Shown: positions 1 through 8,888 of the stretch, piece after piece | Layout of the letters: the number at the start of each line of letters is the position of its first letter | How positions within the stretch are numbered: position 1 is the first letter of the stretch | Source of the DNA: Rhodobacteraceae bacterium HLUCCA09 | GTDB taxonomy: Bacteria > Pseudomonadota > Alphaproteobacteria > Rhodobacterales > Rhodobacteraceae | Assembly: GCA_001314685.1 (NCBI GenBank) | Contig: LJNT01000083.1 | Span: 1 to 38,097 of the forward strand | Length of the DNA: 38,097 bases | Direction of reading: 5' to 3' | Position numbers and translations under genes: made by a program | Notes under the pieces: model-generated | Databases searched by the model: none | Told to the model about the DNA's origin: nothing | Seen by the model: the letters and a program-made list of their open reading frames with translations, nothing else

Positions 1-471
1 GCCGAGACCGACACCGACCCGAAGGATGACGTCGAGCAGTTCCTCGAGGGGCTGCGCCATGCCTGGAAAGAGGGGGAGCCCAGGCCGACGTCGCGGAGCC
101 CTCCGCCCGCGCCCAGAGGGCGACGCCGACCCGATCCGCTTGCGGCGGTGACGACCGAACTGCGGGCATGGTTCGACGAGGATCAGTCTCAGACGGGGCG
201 CGCCCAGCTTCTGCGACTTTACGAAAAGCGCGGCAGGCCGGGGCTGTCGGGCACGAATGCCGACCGGGCCCGCCGTCTCGTCTGCGCGACGGAGGGCCTG
301 CGCGCCCTCGGTCACAGCCTGATGTGCACGCGCCGCGTGCGGGTGCGAAACTCTCGCGCCTCAGTGCTGCGGATCGGCGAGGCCGCAGACGGGGCCGGGG
401 CCCGACGCCGGTCACGCCTGCGCGCGCCGCCCCCTGATGCCTGGCACGACGACCGGCACGGGACACGATAG
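1..471 (+). mobile_element. Probable 3' remnant of a DDE transposase (C-terminal region, degenerate)
   Basis: Frame-1 reading is open from base 1: AETDTDPKDDVEQFLEGLRHAWKEGEPRPTSR...RRRPDPLAAVTTELRAWFDEDQSQTGRAQLLRLYE. It resembles the C-terminal 'F.EGL...W..GE.RPTHR...RADPF..V...LRAWLEAEP..T..ELL.RL' segment I recall from a transposase family. The usual ending is not recognisable. No search was run. Confidence 0.4.
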
Positions 472-486
472 ATTGTCACCACCCCA

Positions 487-1381
487 TCAAGAGAGCGGTC
501 TCGCAGACGACACCCCCTCGCGCTCGAACCAGTCGAGCATCGTCCCGGACCATCCGTCCGGCACCACATGGCCCCCGGGAAAGAGCGCGACGACGAGGCG
601 CCGGCCGCTGTCGCAGTCTTCCCACCAGCGAAGCCCGAAGACGCCCGTCGCCGCATGCCCGCTTGCGTTCGGGCGGCCACCATTGGCGGCGCGCCAGATC
701 TGCATTGCATCCCAGACGTTGCCCCGAGCGAGGATGGGTACACCGTCGGCGGCCGACGCCTCTCGCAGAAGGCGGCCCTCCAGCGGCACGACGCCGTCTG
801 ACCAGCCATGCGTGTGGAACAGGTCGACAGGCCCCGCGCACCCGGAGGGAAGCGGCACCCAGAACGCCCCGGCGACCGGCGCACGGGCCGCAAAGGAATC
901 GGGCGCCGCGCAGGCGAGATAGCTTGCCATGGGAACCACCGACGGAGAAGCCGGCAAGGATCGTTCGGCGCGTTTCGATGCCGTGCTTCGCTGCGGCGTC
1001 GTCGCGGACAGCGGTCAGGAAGGCGATTTCGTCGCGGGGGCCCGGCCGTTCGGGATGGAAGCCCCAGGAACGGCCGTTGCCCCCGACCCTCGGCATTCCG
1101 TCGGGCGCGAGCACGGCATAGCCGCGTGCCAGCGCCGTTTCCACCACGTCGCGCACGCCGAGCGTCGCCTGCCCGCTCGCTCCCCACCCGTGAAGGAACA
1201 ACAGCGCGGGGAGTCCGGCCCCGGTGTCGGGCGCGGCCGGCGGCAACACGAGGTGGTACCTTCCCTCGGCGATCTCGCAGGCCCCGACCGCCTCTCCACA
1301 GCCCGCCTGCGCCGCCTGGCCCCAGGCCAGGGCGACCGAGAGGAGGCCGGTGCACATCCGTTTGCGCGACCAGATGTGCAT
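487..1381 (-). pseudogene. Secreted alpha/beta hydrolase, LpqC/PHB-depolymerase-like esterase, split by a frameshift
   Basis: N-terminal part MHIWSRKRMCTGLLSVALAWGQAAQAGCGE (signal peptide) ...LLFLHGWGASGQ...RRTILAGFSVGGS in one frame continues as MASYLACAAPDSF...FHTHGWSDGVVPLEGR...GGHVVPDGW in another. The shift falls at the CCC run near base 931, just after the GxSxG nucleophile motif. Confidence 0.75.
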
Positions 1382-1499
1382 GTGTGTCTCTCCACCGCTG
1401 CGGCCCGCCGTGCCCTCAAGCGATGGACAGGTCATTGCTCCCGAAACCTTGCCGGCCCGAAGGCTCCGAGCGGCCACGCCGGGCATCCCGTGCCACGCA

Positions 1500-1535
1500 C
1501 ATCCACGGGGGCGGCAGTGCGCGCCCCCGTGGATG
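1500..1535. repeat. Perfect 14-bp inverted repeat
   Basis: CATCCACGGGGGCG-GCAGTGCG-CGCCCCCGTGGATG. Confidence 0.8.
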
Positions 1536-1552
1536 CGCGCGGGAGTCCGTCA

Positions 1553-1579
1553 CACACGAGGCGCGCGGCGCCTCGTGTG
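1553..1579. repeat. Perfect 12-bp inverted repeat
   Basis: CACACGAGGCGC-GCG-GCGCCTCGTGTG. Confidence 0.8.
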
Positions 1580-1762
1580 GCATGGGACGAAACGGGTCGG
1601 CCCACGAACGCGCCTCGATTTCCATCGGCTACGCTATCCCCGGAAAGAATGGCGCGCCAGCCAACGGAAAGGAGCCTGCCCCGCGCGATCCGCCCGCATC
1701 TCGGCGGGCGCCCGTCGGCTCGGGCGCGCGGCCCGGCGCGCTCGGGGGGATCGCCGGGTCGG

Positions 1763-2986
1763 TCACGTCTGTGGCGCTCGGCCGTGCGACCGCCACGGCG
1801 CCGACTTGAACCAGCCTGCACCATAGGCCACGGCCACCAGCAGGGCCATTCCTGCGAGGTTGACGAGGACCGAGGTCAGCGGCGTGCGCCCGAGGACGTC
1901 GAGCGCGACTCCGAGCAGCCGCGCGAGATACATCGACGCGATGAACACCGCGAGCGATTGCTGGCCGACCTTCAGTATGACCGCGAGGCCGTTGCGCCAT
2001 GTCCGCGCCAGCGGCCCGTCGCCGGCAGGCGGCGCGAGCCTGTCTCCGCGCGGGCCCACCGCGACCCAGGCGAGGTAGGCGAGCGCGAGAAAGTGGAGGT
2101 AGCGAAGCACCCCGAAGTCCGACTTGCCGATCAGGGGGGCCAGAGCCGCACGTGCATCCGACAGCAGCGCCACGTCTCGGTAGGTCGGCCCGTGCGCCAT
2201 CGGAACGATCGCCAGCACGATCGCGGCGGCAAGGATCACCAGTCTGCGGTCGACGGGCGGTGCGGGCAGCCAGCCCGACATCAGGGCGAACCCGGTGAAG
2301 AAGACGAGTTGCCACCCGAACGGGTTGAAGAACCACTCGCGCTCCGACCACGGCTCGGCGGGCAGGGCGAGCAGACCCTTCTGCGCGAGCGCCCAGACGC
2401 CGATCACCGCGCCGAAGGCCGCCCCGAGATGGAGCCGCGCCAGCGCCACGACGGCGGGCAGCAGCATCAGGATGACCAGATACATCGGCAGGATGTCGAA
2501 ATAGTTCGGCACGTAGGTCAGCGTGACCAGCCCCACGAGGTTCGTCGCGGGGTCGTTGAAGAACGGATGCAGGTTCAGCTGGCCGACGTAGTCGCGCAGG
2601 AGCAGGTCGGAGGCGGTCAGGGCGACCATCGTCGCGGCGATGGCGAGGAAAAGGCAGACATGCGCCCAGTAGACCTGCCAGCACCGGTACGCGACCCGGG
2701 CCGTCCCCATGGCCCACCCGCGGTCGCGAAAGACCTTGCCGAACGCGATGGCCGAGGCCATGCCCGAGCAGAACACGAAGATCTCTGTGGCGTCGGAGAA
2801 GCCGAACCGCGCCGGGATCCACTGCGTCATCCAGTTGCTCGGCACATGTGCGATCAGGATGATGAACATCGCTATGCCGCGGAAGAAATCGAGCCTCGGA
2901 TCGCGCAGCGCGGCCGCGGCGGCGGATCTGCCGGAAACCGCGCTGCTCGTCGGCTGCGAGCTGGGCGTGGTGTCGGTCAGGCTCAT
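1763..2986 (-). CDS. opgC: OpgC-domain (acyltransferase-like) integral membrane protein
   Basis: 407-aa ORF with many TM segments; RDPRLDFFRGIAMFIILIAHVPSNWMTQWIPARFGFSDATEIFVFCSGMASA is a characteristic OpgC N-terminus. Confidence 0.8.
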   Translation of the reverse strand: MSLTDTTPSSQPTSSAVSGRSAAAAALRDPRLDFFRGIAMFIILIAHVPSNWMTQWIPARFGFSDATEIFVFCSGMASAIAFGKVFRDRGWAMGTARVAYRCWQVYWAHVCLFLAIAATMVALTASDLLLRDYVGQLNLHPFFNDPATNLVGLVTLTYVPNYFDILPMYLVILMLLPAVVALARLHLGAAFGAVIGVWALAQKGLLALPAEPWSEREWFFNPFGWQLVFFTGFALMSGWLPAPPVDRRLVILAAAIVLAIVPMAHGPTYRDVALLSDARAALAPLIGKSDFGVLRYLHFLALAYLAWVAVGPRGDRLAPPAGDGPLARTWRNGLAVILKVGQQSLAVFIASMYLARLLGVALDVLGRTPLTSVLVNLAGMALLVAVAYGAGWFKSAPWRSHGRAPQT

Positions 2987-3016
2987 CGGGCAGGCACTCG
3001 TTCTGGAGGGGGCCGG

Positions 3017-4375
3017 TTATTCCGCTGCATGATCCGTCGCGCGACGGGCATCGGCAATGCGGTTTCGCCGTGTCCGGGCAAACGTGTCGGCATGGCCCCC
3101 GCGAAGCGCCGTGCGCGAGTCGAGGATCGCCGAGGCCGCCTCGAGCCGCCCGGCGCGGATGCCGGCGTCGACCGTGATGCGCTCGAAGACGTCGCGCTGC
3201 GCATGGCTGCCGCCTATCGTCGGCATGTGAGCCCGCGCGGCGCACAGCCGGTCGAAGGCGCGTGCATGGCAGCCCTCGCCGAAGGCCGCGAGCCCTTCGG
3301 CCGCGGCAAGGCCGGGATGGGCCGCCACGCGCCCCTGCTCGGTCGTGGCAGCCCCGGAAGCTGCCACCTGCGCCATGAGACGTCCGGCGGCGTCGCGGCG
3401 CGTGTCGCCCGTCAGGGCGAGCATGTAGTGCAGATCGGCGAAGACGAGACAGCCGTCGTCCACCCGGTTTTCCGCGATGTCCGCCAGCTCCCCCCAGCGC
3501 TGGCCGACATCGACTCCGTCGAGCTCCAGCCGGACGAGGAGCGATGCGGCGTTTGCGAGATCGCGGTAATCGTCGGTCTTCTCGGTCCGGATGCGCGTAT
3601 CGTAGAGCGAGAGGGCCCTGTCGTAGTCTCCCAGATCGAGGTGCAGCAGCGCCTTGTGCCACCAGACATGGAAGCGGAAGTTGTTGCAGTGGCTCCATGC
3701 CCCGTCGTTCCGCTCGAGAAGGGCGATGCCGGCCCTGGGCCGGTGCGTCATGTCGTGGACATGCGCCACCGCGTGCAGGCCCCAGGCGTCGTCGGCGGCA
3801 AGGTCGAGACCCGCGCGACCGGCCGCCTCGGCGGCGGCATAGTCGCCCGTCTCCTCGAGCGCGAAGGCGTGGCAGCCGAGGGCATAGCCCCTGAGCGGGT
3901 GATCCCCGTCGTGCCCGGCGAGCGCCCGCTCGATCGAGCGGCGCATCCCGGAGGCGTCGCCCATCATGAACCTGATCGCGTGCACGACCTTCGCCGTCAG
4001 CGTGTCGGCGGGGTTCACTGCCAACACACCCTCCAGGTGGAAGAGTGCCGCGCCGGGAGAGCCGTCTAGCCAGCCCTCCAGCGCCTCGACCCAGGCCGCG
4101 GCGCGGGGCGGGGCGCCCGCCAGGTCCAACGCGCGCCGTGCCGCGCTGGCCGAGGCGCCGGCTGCGGCCGCCGTCTCGCGCCGGCCGAGCATCAGGCAGA
4201 AGAGGCCCTCTGCCGCAAGGGGAAGGGCTGCCTCCGGCTCGCGCTCCAGAACGCGGCGGAGATGCTCGGGCGCCGCCGCTCCGTGGGCCAGGAAGGACGT
4301 CGCCATGCGGTTCCAGTTGCCCTGCGCCTCTGCGGTGGCCAGGCCGGTGGGGGCACGGCAGATATCGTCGGTCAC
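3017..4375 (-). CDS. Tetratricopeptide repeat protein, TTC38-like
   Basis: Long intact ORF with TPR-like helices; HAVAHVHDMTHRPRAGIALLE...WSHCNNFRFHVWWHKALLHLDLGDYDRALSLYD is typical of TTC38-type proteins. Start chosen at GTG 4375 (VTDDICRAP). Confidence 0.65.
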   Translation of the reverse strand: MTDDICRAPTGLATAEAQGNWNRMATSFLAHGAAAPEHLRRVLEREPEAALPLAAEGLFCLMLGRRETAAAAGASASAARRALDLAGAPPRAAAWVEALEGWLDGSPGAALFHLEGVLAVNPADTLTAKVVHAIRFMMGDASGMRRSIERALAGHDGDHPLRGYALGCHAFALEETGDYAAAEAAGRAGLDLAADDAWGLHAVAHVHDMTHRPRAGIALLERNDGAWSHCNNFRFHVWWHKALLHLDLGDYDRALSLYDTRIRTEKTDDYRDLANAASLLVRLELDGVDVGQRWGELADIAENRVDDGCLVFADLHYMLALTGDTRRDAAGRLMAQVAASGAATTEQGRVAAHPGLAAAEGLAAFGEGCHARAFDRLCAARAHMPTIGGSHAQRDVFERITVDAGIRAGRLEAASAILDSRTALRGGHADTFARTRRNRIADARRATDHAAE

Positions 4376-5725
4376 GCTATGTGCCTTCCGGAGTGCGGGC
4401 GGAAACTCATCGAAACAGTGTATGGGCATCGGTTTCCGATTGATATCGGCGCCCCCGCCCGCGCGCGGCCTTGTGACCGCGCGTGTGGTCGGGGTCGCGT
4501 CTCGGGCGACCGCCCGGCGAGGATGGTTCGAAGGTGTGACAGCACGGCATCGCCATCCTGCCCCATGCGTGGCGGCGCGCGGCGGACGCTGACCGGGGTG
4601 CGCGAGAATTTCAGCGGATTGCCGAGCAGACGAACCGCGCCCCCCTCGACATCGTCGTGCGGGGCCTCGATCACCGCGCCGCGCGCCGCCGCTTGGTCAG
4701 AGGCGAGGGCCTCGGACACGGTATGGATGGGTCCGGCCGGCACGCGCGCCGCGTTCAGGCGCGCGATGACGAGGCCCTTCGCAAGGGGCGCGAGCAGCGT
4801 CGCGATCCGCTCGGTCAGCGCATCGCGATGCGCCAGCCTGTCGGGGTTCGTGGCGAAGCGCGGATCGGCGGACAGGTCGGGCGCGTCGAGCGCCTCGGCG
4901 AAGCGGCGGAACTGGCCGTCGTTTCCGACCGCGACGATCACGGGCCCGTCGGCGCAGGCGAAGTCATCGTAGGGGCAGATGTCGGGATGCGCGTTGCCGC
5001 GCCGCACCGGTTCGATCCCCGAGGTCAGGTAGTTCGTGCCTCCGTTGATCAGCCAGGCCATCTGCGCGTCGACCAGGGCGAGATCGATGTGCTGACCCTC
5101 GCCGGTCGCGTAGCGGTGCCGCAACGCCGCGAGAATGCCGATGCACGCATACATCCCGCACATCACGTCGGCGATCCACGCCCACCTTGTGCGGGGCTCC
5201 CTCGGCCGGGCCCGTCAGCGACATGATCCCGCCATAGCCCTGCGCCATCAGGTCGTAGCCCGGCAGATCGCGGTTCGGGCCGGTCTGTCCGAAGCCCGAC
5301 ATCGAGCAGTAGACGAGGTTGGATCTCTCGCCGCACAGGGTTGCGTGGTCGAGGCCGGATCTCTCGAGTCCGCCGGGCTTGAAGTTTTCGATCACCACGT
5401 CGGCCATGTCGGCGATCCGCCGCACGAGCGCGGCGCCCCCGGCGGTCGAGATGTCGGCCGCATCGGACAGCTTGTTGCGGTTGGCGGCCATGAAGTAGGC
5501 CGAGAGATCGCGCCGCCCGTCCCTGGTGGGGGCATGGGGCGGCCGCCAGCTGCGGGTGTCGTCTCCACCGGTCGCCGGGTTCTCGATCTTGACTACCGTC
5601 GCGCCCAGATCGCCCGGCATCTGCGTTGCCGTCGGCCCTGCGAGGATGCGCGTGAGATCGAGCACGATCAGCCCGTCCAGCGCTCCGGGGGCGGCGGCAG
5701 GGTGCGGTTCAGAAGCGTCCGTCAT
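4372..5725 (-). pseudogene. Family III (CaiB/BaiF) CoA-transferase, frameshifted
   Basis: N-half MTDASEP...LDGLIVLDLTRILAGPTATQM...VVIENFKPGGLERSGLDHATL...YCSMSGFGQTGPNRDLPGYDLMAQGYGGIMSLTG lies in one frame. C-half MMCGMYACIGILAALRHRYATGEGQHIDLALVDAQMAWL...GPIHTVSEAL lies in another. The junction is near 5170-5183. Confidence 0.75.
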
Positions 5726-7328
5726 AGGCCCTTCGGCCGATATCGGCCGCGATGACGCTGAACGTGTCGCAGGCCATCGCGGCTTCGAGTGCGGCCTCCA
5801 GTTCCCCGGTCGATGTCACGTCGTGCCCCGCCCCTCCCATCGCGCGGCCGAGCATGGCGAAGTCCGTCCGGCCGAGGTCGACGCCGGCATTGGGCAGTTG
5901 CCGGGCGCGCTGCTTCATCTCGATCAACGCCAGCGAGCGGTCGACGAAGACGACGAACAGGGTGCGCAGACCCAGATCGGCCGCGGTCGCCAGTTCGCCG
6001 GCCACCATCAGGAACCCGGCATCGCCCGAAAAGGAGACGACCGTGCGGTCCGGCTCTGCGATCTGGGCGCCGATTGCGAGCGGCACGGCGCAGCCCATGG
6101 TGCACAGGCCCGACGACTGGATCAGCGCGCGGGGATAGTCGGCGCGCCACATCTGCGACAGCAGGATGCGGTGCGCCCCGCTGTCGACGCTCGCCCGCGT
6201 GTCAGGGGGCAGCACCTTGCGGCAGGTGTCGATCACCACGCCGGGCCCCCAATCGGGTTCGGGCGCGAAGGCCTCCGCCAGTGCGGCCTTCGCCCGCGCG
6301 ATCTCGTGCCCGGCCCAGCGCGGGCGCGGTGCGATCCCCTCGGTCAGCGCCGCGAGCGTCGGTCCGATCGCCGCGACGATGTTGACGCTGCCCTGATGCA
6401 TGTAGTGCGTGTTCGGCTCGGCCGAGACGTCGATGACGGTCTGCCGGTCCGGATCGACCGCATCCTGCCATCCGACGCGCATCTCGACCGGGTCATACCC
6501 CGCCAGAAGCACGACATCGGCGGACTTCACCACCGGCAGGAGGATCGTGTCGGCCTTCGGCGACAGGCCCGCGCCGCCCAGCGACAGGTCATGATCCTCG
6601 GGCAGGAGTCCCTTGGCCTTGTAGGTGGTCACGACGGGCGCGCCGAGCGTCTCCGCGGCGGCGCGCAGCTGCGGTGCCGCCGCCTCGTTCAGCGCGTCGA
6701 CGCCTGCCACGATCATCGGGCGCTCTGCCCGTGCGATCCGCTCCCGCAGATCGTCGAGCCACGCCCCAGCCACCGGGGCGACCGGCATCGAGGGGCGGCG
6801 GCGCAGGGCGGGCTCGGCTTTTGCCGGGGCATTGGCGACCTGGATCGGCAGGTCGATATGAACAGGACCGGGCCGGCCCGAGGTGGCCAGCGCGACGGCG
6901 CGGTCGGCGACGACCTCTGCGGCACCGGCGACCATGGTGAAGCTCCCCTTTGCCACCGCGGCGAACACGGCGCGTTGATCGGCGAGCTGGTGGGTATACC
7001 GCGCGGCCGTCTCTGCATCGAGGCAACCAGTGACCACGATCATCGGAACGCGATCCTCGCGCGCGTTCTCGACCACGTTGACGGCATTGAGCGCCCCTGG
7101 ACCGACGGTGGTCACAAGCAGGGCCGGCGCGCCGGATGCGTGGTGCACCCCCTCGGCCATGAAGCCGCCCGCGTTTTCGTGGCGCACGAGGGTGAACGCG
7201 ATGCCAGCCCGATCGAGCGCATCGACAAGCGTGAGAACCTCGCCTCCCGGCATCCCGAAGGCATGGCGGATCCGGGCGTCATGCAGGCGCCGTGCAAGGA
7301 CATCGGCAATGGTCAGACGTTCGGTCAT
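5709..7328 (-). CDS. Thiamine pyrophosphate-dependent enzyme, acetolactate-synthase-like
   Basis: 539-aa ORF with three-domain TPP enzyme organisation: HAFGMPGGEVLTLVDAL, RHENAGGFMAEG, TTVGPGALNAVNVVENA, SGRPGPVHIDLPIQV, FSGDAGFLMVAGELATA. Overlaps the CoA-transferase start by 17 nt. Confidence 0.85.
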   Translation of the reverse strand: MTERLTIADVLARRLHDARIRHAFGMPGGEVLTLVDALDRAGIAFTLVRHENAGGFMAEGVHHASGAPALLVTTVGPGALNAVNVVENAREDRVPMIVVTGCLDAETAARYTHQLADQRAVFAAVAKGSFTMVAGAAEVVADRAVALATSGRPGPVHIDLPIQVANAPAKAEPALRRRPSMPVAPVAGAWLDDLRERIARAERPMIVAGVDALNEAAAPQLRAAAETLGAPVVTTYKAKGLLPEDHDLSLGGAGLSPKADTILLPVVKSADVVLLAGYDPVEMRVGWQDAVDPDRQTVIDVSAEPNTHYMHQGSVNIVAAIGPTLAALTEGIAPRPRWAGHEIARAKAALAEAFAPEPDWGPGVVIDTCRKVLPPDTRASVDSGAHRILLSQMWRADYPRALIQSSGLCTMGCAVPLAIGAQIAEPDRTVVSFSGDAGFLMVAGELATAADLGLRTLFVVFVDRSLALIEMKQRARQLPNAGVDLGRTDFAMLGRAMGGAGHDVTSTGELEAALEAAMACDTFSVIAADIGRRAYDGRF

Positions 7329-7544
7329 GCTCCGCCAGGGTTCTTGTGGCTATCCCAAGGGAGGCATCCTCGGCCGACACCACAACTCAATTCCGCTTGA
7401 TGATTCGATGGGGCGAGGCCCCTGACGGCGTCACGAGCCATCGGCAGATCGGCGGCAGATCAGCGAGACGTCGGTCGGCAGAAGCGCCGCGATTGCGCAT
7501 CTGCTCGAGCCGCCTGGCCTTCCGAAAGATGCGGAACCGATGCC

Positions 7545-8225
7545 TCAGTCGTCCTTGCCGCTCCCGCGAACGCTCAACTCGTCGACGTCGATGCGCAGGA
7601 TATGTTCGCGCATGCCGGCTTCGGCCACGTCGGGATCGCGCGAGCGGATCTGCTCGATCACCTCGGCATGCTCGCGCGTGGTGTTGCGGATCGCGGTGGA
7701 GCTGACGCGCAGCGTCATGCGCAGATAGGGCTCGGTCGCATGGCGGATGCGCCGGATCTCCTCCACCAGCCGGGGCCGCGGGCAATAGTCGAGAAGCACG
7801 TCGTGAAACTGGTCGTGCGCGGTGATGAACCAGTCGACATCCGCACGCGCCCGGTCGAGCCTCTGGAGGGCGATCTCCGCCTCGTCCAGCCCCTGACGGT
7901 CGATCCGCTCGGCCACCAGACGCATCGCGAAGGCCTCCAGCACGGCGCGCATCTCGTAGAGTTCGGCGATCTCGTCGCGCCCGAGCGACGTGACGACCGC
8001 ACCGCGGTTCGAGCGGATCGTCATGAAGCCTTCGCTGGCGAGTTGCCGGATCGCCTCCCGCACGGGCATGCGGCTGACGCCGAGCGTCTGGGCGACCTTG
8101 TCGGCCACGACATGGGTCCCGCCTGCAAGGCGGCCCGAGCGGATCTCGTCCACCAGATAGCGATGGGCCAGCGCCTGGGCGCTCTGCCCCGGATCGGGCC
8201 GTTGCCTCTCGGTCGCCACGTCCAT
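7545..8225 (-). CDS. GntR-family transcriptional regulator (FCD C-terminal domain)
   Basis: RYLVDEIRSGRLAGGTHVVADKVAQTLGVSRMPVREAIRQLASEGFMTIRSNRGAVV is a GntR winged helix, followed by an FCD-like helical domain. ATG at 8225. Confidence 0.88.
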   Translation of the reverse strand: MDVATERQRPDPGQSAQALAHRYLVDEIRSGRLAGGTHVVADKVAQTLGVSRMPVREAIRQLASEGFMTIRSNRGAVVTSLGRDEIAELYEMRAVLEAFAMRLVAERIDRQGLDEAEIALQRLDRARADVDWFITAHDQFHDVLLDYCPRPRLVEEIRRIRHATEPYLRMTLRVSSTAIRNTTREHAEVIEQIRSRDPDVAEAGMREHILRIDVDELSVRGSGKDD

Positions 8226-8303
8226 CCTGCCCTCCGGATCGTTCTTCCGCCTCGCCGCGCAGGCTGCGGGCGTCTTGCCACTCGTTCGCAGACAGCCCGA
8301 TTT

Positions 8304-8321
8304 CCGGGCAGTCGTGCCCGG
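8304..8321. repeat. Perfect 7-bp inverted repeat, 4-nt loop
   Basis: CCGGGCA-GTCG-TGCCCGG in the divergent intergenic region between the GntR gene and operon 1. Confidence 0.6.
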
Positions 8322-8404
8322 CGAGACCGCATTCAAGCGCATGGGCGACGACAGAATGGCATTGCCGACCCGGCTTGACAATCGGCTACTTGCATTCAAG
8401 GATC

Positions 8405-8416
8405 ATTGTATCCAAT
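8405..8416. promoter_or_regulatory. Putative GntR/FCD operator
   Basis: ATTGTATCCAAT (ATTG-N4-CAAT) is close to the TTGTATACAA-type sites of FCD GntR regulators. It is in the divergent intergenic region, downstream of a TTGACA hexamer at 8375-8380. Confidence 0.5.
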
Positions 8417-8465
8417 CTGGCCATGCGTCACGCAGAGGCACCTGACGGGGGCAAGCACGAAGACG

Positions 8466-8888
8466 ATGCTCGAGACCGCGCCGATCCTGCACTTCTCTGC
8501 CGTGGTCGACGATCTCGACCGGACGGTGGCCTTCTACGGCGACGCCTTCGGGTTCGTCGCGTCGCTCCCGCCGACCGATCTGGGCGATGCCTTCGCGCGG
8601 ATGGTCGGAGAGCAGGGGCTCTCGGCCCGGCTCGCGCAACTCGTCCATCCCGACCGGCCCGAGACGCTCGAGTTCGTCGCCTGTCCGGGCCGGCCCGGCG
8701 CAGCGGCCGACGCTGTCCCGCTCGCCCATGTGGCTTTCTGCGTGCCCGATCTCGACGTCGCTCTCGAGACGGCCCGCGCCGCCGGGGCCGAACTGATGGG
8801 CGAGGTCGTCGCCTTCGCGGAGGGTCGGTCCGCCTATTGCCGCGCACCGGGCGGCTCGGTCTTCGAACTGGAGGAGCTCTACGAATGA
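8466..8888 (+). CDS. VOC-superfamily (glyoxalase-like) protein
   Basis: MLETAPILHFSAVVDDLDRTVAFYGDAFGFVASL...HVAFCVPDLDVALETARAAGAELMGEV...CRAPGGSVFELEEL. Confidence 0.82.
   Translation: MLETAPILHFSAVVDDLDRTVAFYGDAFGFVASLPPTDLGDAFARMVGEQGLSARLAQLVHPDRPETLEFVACPGRPGAAADAVPLAHVAFCVPDLDVALETARAAGAELMGEVVAFAEGRSAYCRAPGGSVFELEELYE

Noticed and set aside
442-460. TGGCACGACGACCGGCACG as a sigma-54 promoter
   Set aside because: No TTGC at correct spacing; no credible downstream gene on this strand.
1629-3698. 689-aa minus-strand ORF overlapping OpgC and TPR genes
   Set aside because: Alternate-frame translation of the same strand; Arg-rich with no family motifs.
929-4069. 1046-aa plus-strand ORF
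   Set aside because: Antisense to the OpgC and TPR genes; low-complexity Arg/Gly/Pro/His-rich composition typical of high-GC shadow ORFs.
5709-7328. Oxalyl-CoA decarboxylase, pairing with the CoA-transferase as a formyl-CoA transferase and linked to oxamate-derived oxalate
   Set aside because: Attractive pathway idea, but the motifs (HAFGMPGGEV, HENAGGFMAEG, TTVGPGALNAVN) look like generic acetolactate-synthase-type enzymes rather than the GVVGIPITN/SAPGFLNG pattern of Oxc, and the CoA-transferase is frameshifted.
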